A stretch of DNA of 64,000 bases from Mangifera indica (lineage: Eukaryota; Streptophyta; Magnoliopsida; Sapindales; Anacardiaceae). The notes under the pieces are model-generated. The model worked only from the letters and a program-made list of their open reading frames with translations, was not told where the DNA came from and searched no databases. Positions 1-11,637 of this stretch are shown piece by piece. Made by a program: the position numbers and the translations under genes. Location: positions 9,362,001 to 9,426,000 of the forward strand of contig NC_058153.1 of NCBI RefSeq assembly GCF_011075055.1, in the 5' to 3' direction. Positions within the stretch are counted from its first letter, which is position 1. Each line of letters begins with the position of its first letter.

Positions 1-240
1 CCAAGGGTATAAATAGTTTGCAGCTTAAAGATCCTATCTTGGGTGGTGAAAATTATTTTGGGCAATTTTTTGACAATGTCCCCACTGATCTATTTAGGTG
101 GCTTCCTGATTTTCCTCCACAACCATCAACATGATCAAGTGGTACAGGATCGATCCGAGAAGGAAATACTATAAAGCTTGGTGATATTTTCTATAACAAA
201 CAACACTTGAAAGATATTGTGGATCAATTTTCCCTAAAGA

Positions 241-2045
241 AAGGATTTAATACAGGGTATTTAAGTCTGACATGAGGCGATGGAAAATTAAGTGTAATGA
301 TGAAAAATGCCACTGGTTTATATTTGCAAACAAAGCCAAAGTCAATAAAGTCTTCCAAACCATTAAAATTGATCCAACTCACACATGTTCAATTGATCAA
401 ATAATACCACATCATCGACAAGCTAAGGCTTGGACTTTAGGTTAATTAATGAGATCAAAGTTTGTGTTGATTGATTGAATTTGTCAGTCTAAAGAGATAA
501 TTGTTAACATCGTCGACTGGTATAAAATTGACATTTTATATTTACAAGCTTAGCGGGCAAGAAATTGGGCTTTAAAATTACTAGGGGGCTCACCAGAAGA
601 ATCATTCATGCTCTTACCAGATTATTGTTATAATTTAAAGCGTACTAATTTGGCAACTGTGACCTCTATTGAAACAAATGATGAATATCTATTTAAGTAT
701 TTTTTTTCATGGCATTAGGATGTTCCATCTGTGCATTTAGACAATATTTTCGACCTATTATTTGCATTGACGCTACTTTCCTTAAAGGTCAATATTTCGA
801 CCATTTATTCCTTACGGTGGGCCTTGATGATAATAACCAAATATACCCAATTGCTATCGATGTCAGTGAAAAAGAAGATCACAACACGTGGTATTGGTTT
901 CTCAAGAAGGTTAAAGAATGCATCCATGTAATCCCCAAGTCAGCAATAATCTCATATCGACATCATGTTATATACTCTGCAATGGCTGAAGTTTTTCTAG
1001 ATGTCCATCAAGGATGTTGTTGCTAGCATCTTTTATGAAACATGCGATCAAAGTACAAACACAACTCAAAGGTAATGTGTTTAAATATGTATAAAATTTT
1101 TATTTCGTTTAATATTTTATAAATTTTGATCATGAAGTTCTCATATTATTTATTACTTTATAGGTTACAGGTGCATATTGGAAAACTGCTAAATCATATA
1201 TGGAAGCATAATTTGAGGCTATGATGCAATCTTTTAATGCGATGAATCCTCAAGCTGGGGCTTACCTATATAAGGTAGGATTTCAGCGATAGAGCATGAC
1301 ATATTTTTCGGGGCATTGGTATAAGACAATGACAACTAATATTACGGAGTCGTTTAATGCCTTTGTTAGACATACACAGGGTCTATTTATCACAATGCTC
1401 GCCGAGTTCATTTAGGGCATATTATAGCGATGGTTTTACAAGAGGAGAAACCATGTAAGTACATAACCTATTATTAATAATTATCTATTTGAGTATGTCT
1501 TTCTTCCCCTATGTTTATTATTAATAGATATGTTGTCATTTTTTTCAAAATGTAGATGAATGCCCCAACTATATTACCCCATGATGAAGGAGAAGATCAA
1601 CTGTCATGTGTTAAAGTTTGCGTATTTGGAAGTTCAGCCAATTACAACTTTTTGGTTTCAGGTTGTTGGTTTTGGTGGATACATGGGCATTGTGGACTTC
1701 AATTCAACTTTCACGTATTTCATGCAAGCATGTTGTTACTGTTGCAAGACACATGAGGATTACAAATGTCAATGCATAAGTTCATCCATTCTTTAGTTAC
1801 GAGTTCTATTGTGCCATGTATGTGGAACTTGTCAACCCTCTCAGAAACCAATCAGAATGGTTGCATGCACTAGAAGAAAAAGTTATTCTACCCTTCGTTC
1901 TTGACCGTCATTAATTGGGTTATCCTTCCAACAAAAATCGACGTCCTTTACAGGGGAAAAATGTTACATCGAAGATATTTAGTCGTTGTAAGCAACCAAA
2001 GCATGTCTGAACCCAATGTAAAAGCTCAACACTGGTTCTGAGCTC
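241..2045 (+). pseudogene. MULE transposase pseudogene (MuDR/FAR1 class)
   Basis: Degenerate coding sequence in several frames follows the MULE transposase order. At 270-440 is a MuDR-type N-terminal zinc-binding region (RRWKIKCNDEKCHWF, then a C/H-rich tail). At 709-1020 is the core with CIDATFLKGQYFDH and a NNQIYPIAIDVSEKED stretch holding the first two catalytic Asp positions. At 1160-1460 follow AYWKTAKSYMEA and NITESFNAF, the latter containing the expected catalytic Glu. Remnants of a SWIM-type zinc finger lie near 1690-1800. A terminal zinc-knuckle-like CKQPKHVxTQCK lies near 1990-2015. Stops, frameshifts and intron-like breaks (about 1075-1165 and 1455-1555) make it non-functional as read. 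In a live element this enzyme would bind the terminal inverted repeats and cut and paste the element in the nucleus. Confidence 0.8.
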
Positions 2046-2850
2046 TGTCCCACAAAGTTCATCCAGAAAAGGTAAATGATCGAGATCTTGACAACCTTCT
2101 GTTTAGTTTCATTAATTATATGATTTATGTCTTTATTCAAATAATATATAATTGACATATTTTGTTAGAATGAGCATTATTTTTGTTCATATGTAATGTA
2201 ATAAATTTACTGTAAATAATTTCTCAATTTCATATTTGTAAGAATGAGTATTATTTTTGTAATTATTAGAATTAACTTTTTCTAATTTGGTTAATGTATG
2301 ATTTACTTGTGTATGAAGCTTAATTTATAAAAATCAATAAATTATGTTATTGAACCTGAACTATAATCAAAAAATGAATTGTAGCATCATACATTAACTT
2401 ATAAAATTCATGCAATTTATTGATTCAATATTTTTTCTAAACTAATAATATGATCAAATCCATACTATTAATTAAAAGTATCATTCCAAAATGATATTTT
2501 TATTTTTTATTTTATATAATTTATCAATCCGCTTGAAAATTCAAATGGAGTAATGTTATATCAATAATTTTCATATGTGTTCATGATATTGATGTTGAAA
2601 ATATTTTAGTATTTCACTAATACCATAATTTAAAATTAACAACATCATACTGCTCTTATATAATTTTTTCTGTGACAAAATTATTTAAAAATGAAATCAA
2701 ATGCATATCCATATGTAATGATATACAATGTATATCATATACATAAGCATATACGATAAATATATACATAACAACTCCTGTATCGGTAAAATAAACCATA
2801 ATCAAAATAAATATACATCCGTGATCCATTCGATATAATAAAAATACAAT
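2046..2850. other. AT-rich spacer between convergent MULE genes
   Basis: Very AT-rich sequence between the ends of the two convergent MULE pseudogenes. It should hold their 3' untranslated regions and polyadenylation signals. I see no coding signal or repeat beyond simple AT tracts. Confidence 0.5.
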
Positions 2851-5800
2851 TGTGAGGTTAAACGCGAACATATAGAGGTAGACAACTCTCAGGGAAAATC
2901 CACTCTCCGTGACAATGTCAAACACTTTATGAAGCATAAAATATAAACGCACAGTCACTAGAGCCCTCGCCTTGTTGAGGGACACCGTCCATTCAACATA
3001 ACATCAGATGCCTTTATAGTGTACACCCAGAAGCTATCCAAAAATTTATCGCTTCTAATAACGCTAGTATGAATGTCTTGTACAGTCTCATCCGTCATGC
3101 GAGACACTCTAAACTCCTTGAGTATGATAACTTGGAGTTGTATACCATAATCAACCAATCACGAAAATCTATAACTTTGGCTACCTAATATGCATAGTCG
3201 AAGTTTATAGAGATGAAAACCTATAAACACTGAAAAATTAGAATAGATACACGTGTAGTATATAATTTAATTCAAAGTAAATTAAAACGGAAATACTATT
3301 ATACTATACCTTATCAACCTTCCCTCATGGTTTGTAAAATAAATCGGAGGTATAATCTGACTTAAATATCTTTGTGAAGAGCTCAGGAAACTGATACTCT
3401 TCTGTAAGTGTGGTAAGCCACATGTCAAATGTCATCCTAATATGCCCTACAAAGAAGGTGTAAGCCATCATCCAACTCTATGGAACGATAGCCTACTGAT
3501 TATACTGGTGCCGACGTAATATGGCCAAAAAACACTGACATGCTGAAATTGATATAAAAAACTTGAATTGTGTTAATTCTTGATGAATATATAAAACTTT
3601 CAACTAAATTATATAGTAAATGCAACTTACATCATCGGTTAACCACTCGCGTAGCTCCACAACAATCCTCTAGAAACTGTCTTTGGACTTCACTCTAATG
3701 AAATAAACTTCATGCTCTTTGGATGCTGCAACTCTAGTGTACCACGTGAGAAAAGATTCCTCATGCTCTACAGCAAAAGATGGATGGTCCGAATTGTCGT
3801 TTCACCATCGATTTGATTGGATTTGTATACGAGATGCGAATGAACAAACCATTTCAAATGACTTAACCATATGGAAAAAACATACAACTGTTAATTCAAT
3901 ATTTAATCTTAAGTAACAATTACGATTTAATCGATTAATGATACTTTCTCAATGTATGTCGGATGAGGTTTGGCGAGGGAATCCTCTATCGTAGTCAAGT
4001 CAACCGTCTATACCCCCTTGATGGACTGCAAAACTAATTTTAATTGTCAGTGATCAACATATATGAATATATACTAATTATAATAGATATACCTCATCTT
4101 GGTTTTCATCGGAAACATCCTCTCGTAAGTCATTTCCCTGTGAAATAATATCCATTGCCCTTTTGTTAGAGCTGGAGATATCAACAAGAAACCACACCCG
4201 CTTATCTTGAAAAGGAGACAAAACATTTTAAATAAACATAATAATTTGAAAGGCAAATTGATCAGTGATATTTCATCAAAAAATACACTACCTCTATGGT
4301 CGGAAAAGGTGTACAGGGAGAACTCTTGATTGAAAAAGCCTTATGGCCAATACCCTATACAACTGAAAAAAACAAATTGATTAATGATATTTCATATAAA
4401 ATATAATAACTACAATAATTTTCATACCTTAGGTTTGAGATCTGAAGCAACTGAAGGACCAACCAAAACACTCTCATAGCCATGACCCTATACGAATATA
4501 TATAAGGAATTAATCAATGACAATTAATTAAAAAATATAGTAACAAGGATAAATTACAAACCTCATATTAGAGAGCTGATGTAACAAAAGGGCCAACTAA
4601 GACCCCCTCATAATGACTACATTAGGGGAATAGTAATAATAACTTGATCAGTAATATTTCATATAAAATATAATAAAAATATAATAACAACATTTCATAT
4701 TAAATTTCATCAAAATTTAAATATAGACCTCATGTGAGTGACGGGATAAAATCGACTTGTCAATAAGGGAGGTCGTCCCAACATCGACGTGCGTACCCTG
4801 TACTAAGTTAATAAAGATATTAGAGTAACAACAAAATACAATTTATATAAGGAATAAATGAGATGTGACTTTATAATCTTATAGATTGGAGCCGGGAATG
4901 TACGTATGACGATTTCCTTTAAATGAGTCAAACAATCCTCTAATTGAGTTATCTGAGAAGACACCTCATCGTGTAAACAGGAAATCTCATGTAATATCAT
5001 AGTACCCTAGTACGCCAAAACAGTATCTATTGTGGATAAAATGGGTGATATAAGAGGGGGATACTCCTATGTGACGAGAAGGGTAGCACGGTTTTGAACC
5101 CTCAGAAGGTGTGCAGTCTCGATGGTTGGGGTCTAAATAATAAAGGGAAATGAAAACTGCTCTAAAACAAGGAACTAAATAGGCTCCTCATGTGTCCCAA
5201 GACTACCAGTCGATATATCTATAGGTGGTATCACTAGAAAAACTCTATCTCTTATCGGGGGTACCAAAAATGATGAGGAGAAATATAGATCCGTCATACC
5301 TGTGTATAGAAGAATGTCTATCTGCCATGGTCTAGCCTCCTTAATCGGTGACAGATGGAACGGGAAAGTGACATCATCCTATTCATGTAGATATATAATT
5401 CAACATATTTGCAATAATCAAGGTATGGATATGGCTCCAAGTAAGAATATCTCGCATATGCCATCGAAAAATCCATGGAGACTTAATGGTTAAATTAAAG
5501 CAATTTGTGTTTTCGCCAATTAATAAAGATAATCAAAAAATATAAACTTACCTGAAAAACAAAAGAAAATTTGTAAAAGTCATATTTACATATTTCGAGC
5601 ATATGGTCGGAACAAACTTGTCACTCGCTTGGGACATCAACTTGTACATCATTCGCCACACTAGAATGCCCTAGGGATAGGAATTAAACTCATCCAAATG
5701 ATCAACCAACTAAAGGTACTATACAAATATCTTCTTTCGTCTATCATTCTCCAGTAACATCATATGGAGGTAATACAACAAGACCATCTTGCCAGCGTAG

Positions 5801-6262
5801 ATATCGTCATCCTCCCATGGCCTAGCCAAGAAAACGATATCATGATATTGCACTTTCTGATAGCCCTGAAAGTAGGTATCTCTAAAACAATGTCTGGATG
5901 AATAGGGAATATATGATGAAAGTATAGTTAGCTAGTTGAATGGTAGCCCATTATCAGAGCAAACTTGAATAGGTTGAATCTCATGTCAACCCCATTAACC
6001 CTGAACCAGAACTCATCTCTGTTTAAGCCCAGATGTAGTTGTTGTAGCAAAAATGAGTGTACCAACACTCCAAAGAACTTGATATCTAGTAGTCAAAAGA
6101 GATGTCTGAAACATGTCCTCTCAAATAATCGAAGTTACTCTAAGGTCAGTGTTGACCTAATCTTTGACAAGGCAGTGCATTGGACACGACATATTACCTC
6201 TACTCGGAAGTGTTCTAACTCATTAGGGATTCATAACTCACCTTCGACATGTTTTCTTTTAT
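2850..6262 (-). pseudogene. DUF1985 / Ulp1-like (C48) cysteine protease pseudogene of the MULE
   Basis: Read leftward from about 6260. The first block (6200-5560) matches the plant DUF1985 domain, with FERTCFRHLF, DEFWFRVNGVDMRFN, DIVFLARPWEDDDIYAGK and VLLYYLHMMLLENDRRKK. The middle (about 5500-3750) is low-complexity and coiled-coil-like (for example DEVSSQITQLEDCLTHLKE at 4990-4910). The C-terminal block (about 3730-2850) is the C48 protease domain, with EEYQFPELFTKIF, a degraded His-Trp position near 3205, a V-Y-N-S where the family has Y-D-S (3134-3145), and the cysteine site VPQQGEGSSDCAF (Cys codon 2951-2953). Ulp1 enzymes cleave SUMO from proteins. The role of these transposon-borne versions is unknown. 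Several in-frame stops and the altered catalytic Asp mean it is inactive. Intron limits are not resolved. Confidence 0.75.
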
Positions 6263-6429
6263 GAAAAGTATTCTAAAAAAATTTTTGAAAGTTTGTAAAA
6301 AATTTATTAAAAACAGATATATAAACAGTCATAGAAAAGACAAATATAAAAAAATGGAGGTAAAATGTGAAAACTATATGTTGGAATACCATAGAAAGAT
6401 AAAAACTGAAAAAACAAAAAAAAAAACAT

Positions 6430-7340
6430 AACTTAAATTTGAAATCTACACATTGAAATACCTTGGAATGCCAAAAACTAAAAAATTGCTTGATAATCTA
6501 AAAATACGAGTCGACATATCCTAAACTGATAAATATTGAAAAACAGAACTGAAATTCGAAATCTACAAGTTAAAATAACCTAGAATGTCATAAACTAAAA
6601 ATCACTGAAAAATATGAACAATACAAGTCGAAATATCCCAAAATAATAAGAATCAAGAAATTGAGCAAAATTTTAAAAACTACACATCCAAAAACTTTAA
6701 AATGACAAAAATAAAAAAAAGGAACTGAAATTCGAATTCTATATATTGAAATACCTTACAATGCTAAGAATAAAAAAATCACTCAAAAATCTGAAAAATA
6801 CGAGTTGATATATCTTATAATGATAAAAATCAAAAAGGGAACTGAAATTCAAATTCTATACGTTGAAATACTCTAGAATGTCAACAATAAAAAAATCACT
6901 CGAAAATCTAAAAACTACGAATCGATATATCCTAAAATGATCAAAAATAAAAATACAGGTCTGAATTTCAAAAACTAAATGTTGAAATAGCTTAGAAACA
7001 GAAAAACCGAAATATTGAACTAAAATTAGGAAATTACATAAGAAAACGCCAGTAGAAAACACAAAAATAATGAAACAGACATGAAATTCGAAAATGACAT
7101 GTCCAAAAATCTAAATAAAAAAAAACGAACATGAAATTTGAAAATGAACGTTAAATTAGCTTAGTATGACAAAATACGAAATTTTCATTTGAAATTTCAT
7201 AATTACATCGTAAAATATGCCTACAAAAGCATAAAAATAAAGGAACAGACATTAAATTCGAAAACTACATATCAAAAAACCCTAAAACAGGGAAAACAAA
7301 TATGAAATTCAAAAACTACACGTAGAAAAACCCTAGGTGT
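6430..7340. repeat. Degenerate ~58-bp tandem array, about 15 units
   Basis: Diverged copies of a unit resembling GAACTGAAATTCGAAATCTA, followed by a GTTGAAATACC-type segment and AATGTCAAAAAC, repeat here. Two related half-units make a ~117-bp higher-order period: near-identical starts occur at about 6430, 6547, 6724 and 6840. From about 7080 the units become less regular (ATGAAATTCGAAAA, ACATGTC). The array lies just inside the proposed right end of the MULE, where subterminal tandem repeats are common. Short ORFs here come from the repeat and are not genes. Confidence 0.7.
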
Positions 7341-8182
7341 GAAAAATATCAATTTACCCCTTTATAAAATTTTTACTCTCAAAGAGGTCTAAGATTTTTC
7401 CTTTGCCCCCCATCAATTTTCTAATCTCTTACAGGCTCTATAGATTAAAAAAAGTCAATTTCTCCCCAACCCCTAGATTCCCCACCTTTCACGGATCTAC
7501 CCACAATTTTGTGTAAAATTTCCCACAAACCCCCATAGATTGCCCCCTCTTATCCATGGCCCTAATATTTTGAAAAAGCTAAATTTTTCCTATTCCACAA
7601 GCGACCATTTCTACCCGTGGTAGTTTGAATTTGGTCCGTGGGATACATTGTTCCCCCAAACCCAATCTCTGGCCAATCTAACCCATTTTCTAACCAAAAA
7701 CCGTCATTTCAACCTCCAATTTTAACACAAATCAAATCTATATATCTTATAACACAAAACCCCTCAAGAATTTCAAGCAAAACAATTAATAATCAAAACA
7801 TTTTATGCATTGTTCAAAATTGGAACCTTAAAAATTCAAACTTTAAAATCTCCCTCAAATCTCAATAATCCTAACAATAAATTGATTCAAACAAGAGTAA
7901 GGATGATGTACTAACCTTTTTTGCCATTTTCGGTCGTCGAAAAACATGAAAATTTGACAAAAAGACAAAAAATTTTGCATTCGTGGACGACCTATGGGAG
8001 ACTCGTGTTTTCTTTGAATTTTAACAGTGAATCAGTGGGAAATGTGGGGAGGGATGTGTAAAATTCTTGGTTTATATATAAGGGTAGATTGGTCATTTCA
8101 CAAAAAGAGCATTTTCGCTTAATCCTTAGAATTTTGGGTAATTTCGCTTAGCCCCCTTTAGTTTTGGCATCTAATTTAATTT

Positions 8183-8184
<2 letters not shown>
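7341..8184. other. Putative right terminal region of the MULE
   Basis: C-rich then AT-rich non-coding sequence. From about 8085 it contains short runs typical of MULE terminal inverted repeats (aagggtagattggtcatttc; tttgggtaatttcgcttag). The left partner is outside the window, so the inverted repeat cannot be confirmed. The ORF at 7638-7868 is low-complexity and unsupported. Confidence 0.4.

Positions 8185-8222
<38 letters not shown>
8185..8222. repeat. (TA)n microsatellite
   Basis: Uninterrupted TA dinucleotide run of about 19 units at the proposed outer edge of the MULE. Confidence 0.9.
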
Positions 8223-8225
<3 letters not shown>

Positions 8226-8492
8226 ACTTACTCTCAATCCTAACCAAGGTTTCATCCATTCACAAAATCTCATCAATTAACTTTAAAAAATTCAAATACC
8301 TGTTTATCTATTATTACTGTTAATGAATTCCATTGGAAGTAAGGCCAAAAAAAAAAGTTTAAATGTTTATATTAAAAATTGCTGGGGTTTTAGGTCTCTT
8401 CCTAAGTGGAGAAACCTAATTTATTTTATGTAAAAGCTCTGATCGACTATCATCATGATTTAGGGAAAAATTAAGTTTAACACAACAAAATA

Positions 8493-8494
<2 letters not shown>

Positions 8495-8541
<47 letters not shown>
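8495..8541. repeat. (AT)n microsatellite
   Basis: Uninterrupted AT dinucleotide run of about 23 units. It creates an artificial Ile-Tyr repeat ORF on the minus strand (8712-8416), which is not treated as a gene. Confidence 0.9.
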
Positions 8542-8543
<2 letters not shown>

Positions 8544-8559
8544 GGAGAAAAGAATAAGA

Positions 8560-9251
8560 GAAACAATGTTGTGCTTGGATTTTTAGTGCGCATCTATGAG
8601 AGATTTTTTTGTTCTCTTGATTTAACCATTGGATCGCTCTGATTTTTAGATTGCTAGTAGAAGACTCATTGTTATTTATTTTGAATGATGAAGATCGAGG
8701 TTTGTTTCTCAAGTAACCTATTATCTGTGTTGAAAGATAGCTGACTGCGTGTTACAGTTAAATTTAGACATCTTTCTGAAAAAAGGGTCTTTTACTCATT
8801 TATCTACCATTAGATTGCTCAAATTTTAATAGCATTTTAGGCACATTTGGTATTATATTGTGGATGGTGGAGATATGTGTTTGATGCCTTTAATGTGAGA
8901 TATAGGCTTAGGAGTTTTGCTATGATATTATTATTATTTTTTTTTTTGCAGTTATGTTATTAATGTGTTTTATTGCTTTGAAAGGTTGTGTACCCATTTG
9001 TAGGCTTAAAATTGTGTACTATTATTTTGGATATAGTGGATTGATTTATTTGGGTGATGCCTCATGGTTTGACTATTTATATTGAAGAGATTTTCACATT
9101 AAATTGTAATGTTTTTTTTATTATATTCGTTTTTAATTGTTTAGTGTGAAAGAATCATATTTTAATTTATTTTTTATTGTCACATAGTTCAATTAAGAGG
9201 GGAAGAGTTTGATTTTGCTCTTGTTAGTTTGCTTCCTTTCTTCCCAATAAC
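8560..9251 (+). repeat. Putative 5' LTR of copia-1
   Basis: The stretch ends immediately before a primer-binding site. Its last ~220 bp have the character of a copia U5 region (a GTGGATTGAT segment, then CCTCATGGTTTGAC and GAAGAGATTTTCACATTAAA). The left boundary is not resolved, and the 3' LTR partner is absent because the element is cut at 11637. Confidence 0.5.
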
Positions 9252-9263
9252 TGGTATCAGAAT
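9252..9263 (+). other. Primer-binding site of copia-1
   Basis: CTGGTATCAGAA matches the usual plant copia primer-binding site for initiator tRNA-Met (TGGTATCAGAGC) for its first ten bases. It sits 35 bp before the gag ATG. Confidence 0.75.
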
Positions 9264-9297
9264 TTCAGTTGCTATATTGAATAATTGACTTGATTGA

Positions 9298-11637
9298 ATG
9301 ATAAAGTTAAACTTCAACAAGATGATTTGTTTGAATGAAACCAATTATCAAATTTGGAAGAATAAGATGAAAGATATTTTGCTTGTGATAATGTTGCATC
9401 TTTCGATATTTACTTCAAAGAAGCCCGAGTCTATGAGTAATAAAGAGTGGGCATTTGAGCATGAACAAATGTGTAGTTTCATTAGGCAATTTGTTGATGA
9501 TAATGTTTACAACCATATTTGCAATGAGACACATGCTTGCTCTTTGTGGAGTAAACTTGAATCGTTGTATGCCTCTAAATCAGGTAACAACAAGTTATTT
9601 TTACTTAAGAAGATGATGTAATTGAAAAATAATGAAGAAACCTTTGTGACGGATTACTTAAATGAGTTTCAAAGGATTGTTGATCAGTTGTCTAACATGA
9701 ATATTAAGTTTGATGATGAAGTTCATAGGTTGTGGCTACCTAAGGCACTTTGGCATACTTGAAAAACTTTTCGTGTCTCACTTACTAATTCAGCTCTAAG
9801 TATGGTTGTTTCAATGAAACTTGTCAAAGGTGTTGTTTTAAATGAAGAGGTAAAAAGAAAACAAGTATGGAATAGGGAAAGATCATACTTCTAGAGATGA
9901 AAGTTGAAGCATGTCAAGATTAAAGTATAAGAATCTTAAGTGTCATCATTATGGAAAAAAAAGGGTATATCAAGAAATTTTGCTATAAATGGAATAGAGA
10001 AAACAAAGGTGATAATAGGCTAAACCAAAAAAAAAGAATAATGCAGAGAATAATGACCATATTGCTACTATTGTGTCTGATGATCTTATTATTGTTTACA
10101 ATGAGAAAGTGGTCAATGTTGCTTCCCAAGAGACTATTTAGGTGATAAACAGTGGTGTTTCTCTTCATGTTACATCATAGAAAGAATTCTTCACATCTTA
10201 TACTTCTAGTGACTTTGGCACGTTGAGAATGGGCAATAATGGCCAAACACATGTTATTGGTACAAGATGTTTGCCTGTAAACTAGCACTAAGGCACAGTT
10301 GATACTAAAGGACACGTGACATGTACCTAAGATCCACTTAAATTTGATTTCGACTAGTAAGCTTAATGATGAGGGACCTTTAGTAAGGGTTAGTCGAAAT
10401 TCGACAAAGGTTCTCTTATTATGGCTCAGGGTAAGAAAATTTTCAATTTGTACTTGATACAAGCTTATTTTGCTAAAGGTATAATGAATGTGGCAGAAGA
10501 TTGAAATTTGTCCACACTGTGACATTAAAGGCTCAGTTACATAAATGAAAGAGGGCTTGACTATTTGGTAAAAAAAAAATATACTACCCAAAATGAAAAG
10601 TCCAAGGCTAGATAGGTTTGCACATTGTTTGGTAAAAAAGAATCTACTACCCTCTAAGAAATCTAATTTGCTTGAGTTGGTATATTAAGATGTTTATTGT
10701 CTGCTAAAGGAAAAGTTGCATGATAGTGTATTATAATTTGTCCTCTTCATTGATGATTGTTCAAGAAAGGTATGGGTTTATGCTTTGAAGATGAAAGACT
10801 AGGTGTTTCATATGTTCAAATAGTTTTAGGCGTTAGTAGAGAGGCAAAGTTATTGCAATTTTTTTAGGGTGAAGTTATGAATATAATTGCACATCTGATA
10901 AATCTATCTCCTACCATTTCTTTGAATAGTGATGTCCTTGATAGAGTTTGGTTTAGTAAAGATATTTCTTATAACCATTTACATGTTTTTGATTGCAAGG
11001 TATTTATGCATGTTCCAAAATATGAAAGCTTAAAGCTAGATGTCAAGACTTATTAACGCATTGTTCTTGGTTATGATCAAGAAGAGTTTGGGTACAAATA
11101 ATATGATCCAATTAAGAAGAAGCTTGTTAAAAGCTGAGACGTGATATTTGTTAAGAATCAAACTATCAAAGACATAAAAAGATAGAGAATACAATTCCTT
11201 AAGGCAATGACAAGCTAGTTAATGTGGATCTAACTATCTCAGCATTTTCACCTAGTTCGGTTAATAATGGCATTCAAAATTGTATACATGATGATGCTCA
11301 CAAAGATGATTCAAATGCTTTCGTAGGTGATGTTTATGATTTGTAACATGCATCTATAGTTCCTCTAGTTATTTCACTTTGATGATCAGCTAGACAAAGG
11401 TTATCATTTATGAGATATTCTTCTAATAATTATATGATTCTTATTAACAAGGGAAAACCAAAGTGTTATGAAGAGGCTATGAAAAGTAAGCAAATGTAAC
11501 ATTGAGTTGATATCATGAAAAATGAGATGAAATCCTTACATGACAACAACACATTTAAGTTAGTAAAGTTTCCTCAGAGTAAAAAAACTTTGAAGAACCA
11601 GTGGGTTTATAGGTTGAGGCAAGATACAAATACTTAA
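9298..11637 (+). pseudogene. Copia-1 gag-pol pseudogene, 3' truncated
   Basis: The gag ATG at 9298 opens a UBN2-type Gag (TNYQIWKNKMKDILL; ETFVTDYLNEFQRIVDQL). A zinc knuckle near 9935-9990 reads C-H-H-Y-G-K-K-G-Y-I-K-K-F-C, so a Cys and the His ligand are both replaced by Tyr. Next come a protease remnant (VINSGVSLHVTS, near 10142), integrase core remnants (LFIDDCSRKVWVYALKMK, near 10742), integrase C-terminal (HLHVFDCKVFMHVPKY, near 10978) and the start of reverse transcriptase (NQWVYRLRQD, near 11600). Stop codons and frameshifts are frequent. The coding sequence stops abruptly at 11637, where a TGTAACACCC-type terminus begins, so the rest of RT and RNase H is missing. This is an old, dead copy. 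Confidence 0.8.

Larger units (their letters stand above)
1..8184 (+). mobile_element. Autonomous-type MULE carrying transposase and Ulp1 genes (partial, decayed)
   Basis: The two genes expected of a large Mutator-like element lie here in convergent orientation: a MULE transposase pseudogene on the plus strand and a DUF1985/Ulp1-like cysteine protease pseudogene on the minus strand. They are followed by a tandem-repeat array and an AT-rich end region. MULEs carrying an Ulp1-like gene are an established plant class (Kaonashi-type elements in rice, CUMULE in melon). The left terminus lies outside the window. The right end is placed near 8184 because the sequence from about 8085 reads like a MULE terminal region (phrases such as gggtagattggtcatttc and gggtaatttcgcttag) and a TA microsatellite follows. 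I could not confirm a target duplication, so the right boundary is inferred. Confidence 0.65.

Noticed and set aside
1556..1796. Two overlapping ORFs as independent genes
   Set aside because: They are frame pieces of the decayed MULE transposase, around its SWIM-finger region.
6430..7340. CRISPR-like array
   Set aside because: The repeats are contiguous and degenerate, with no unique spacers, and the genome is a plant nuclear genome.
8416..8712. ORF with an Ile-Tyr repeat
   Set aside because: Translation of an (AT)n microsatellite.
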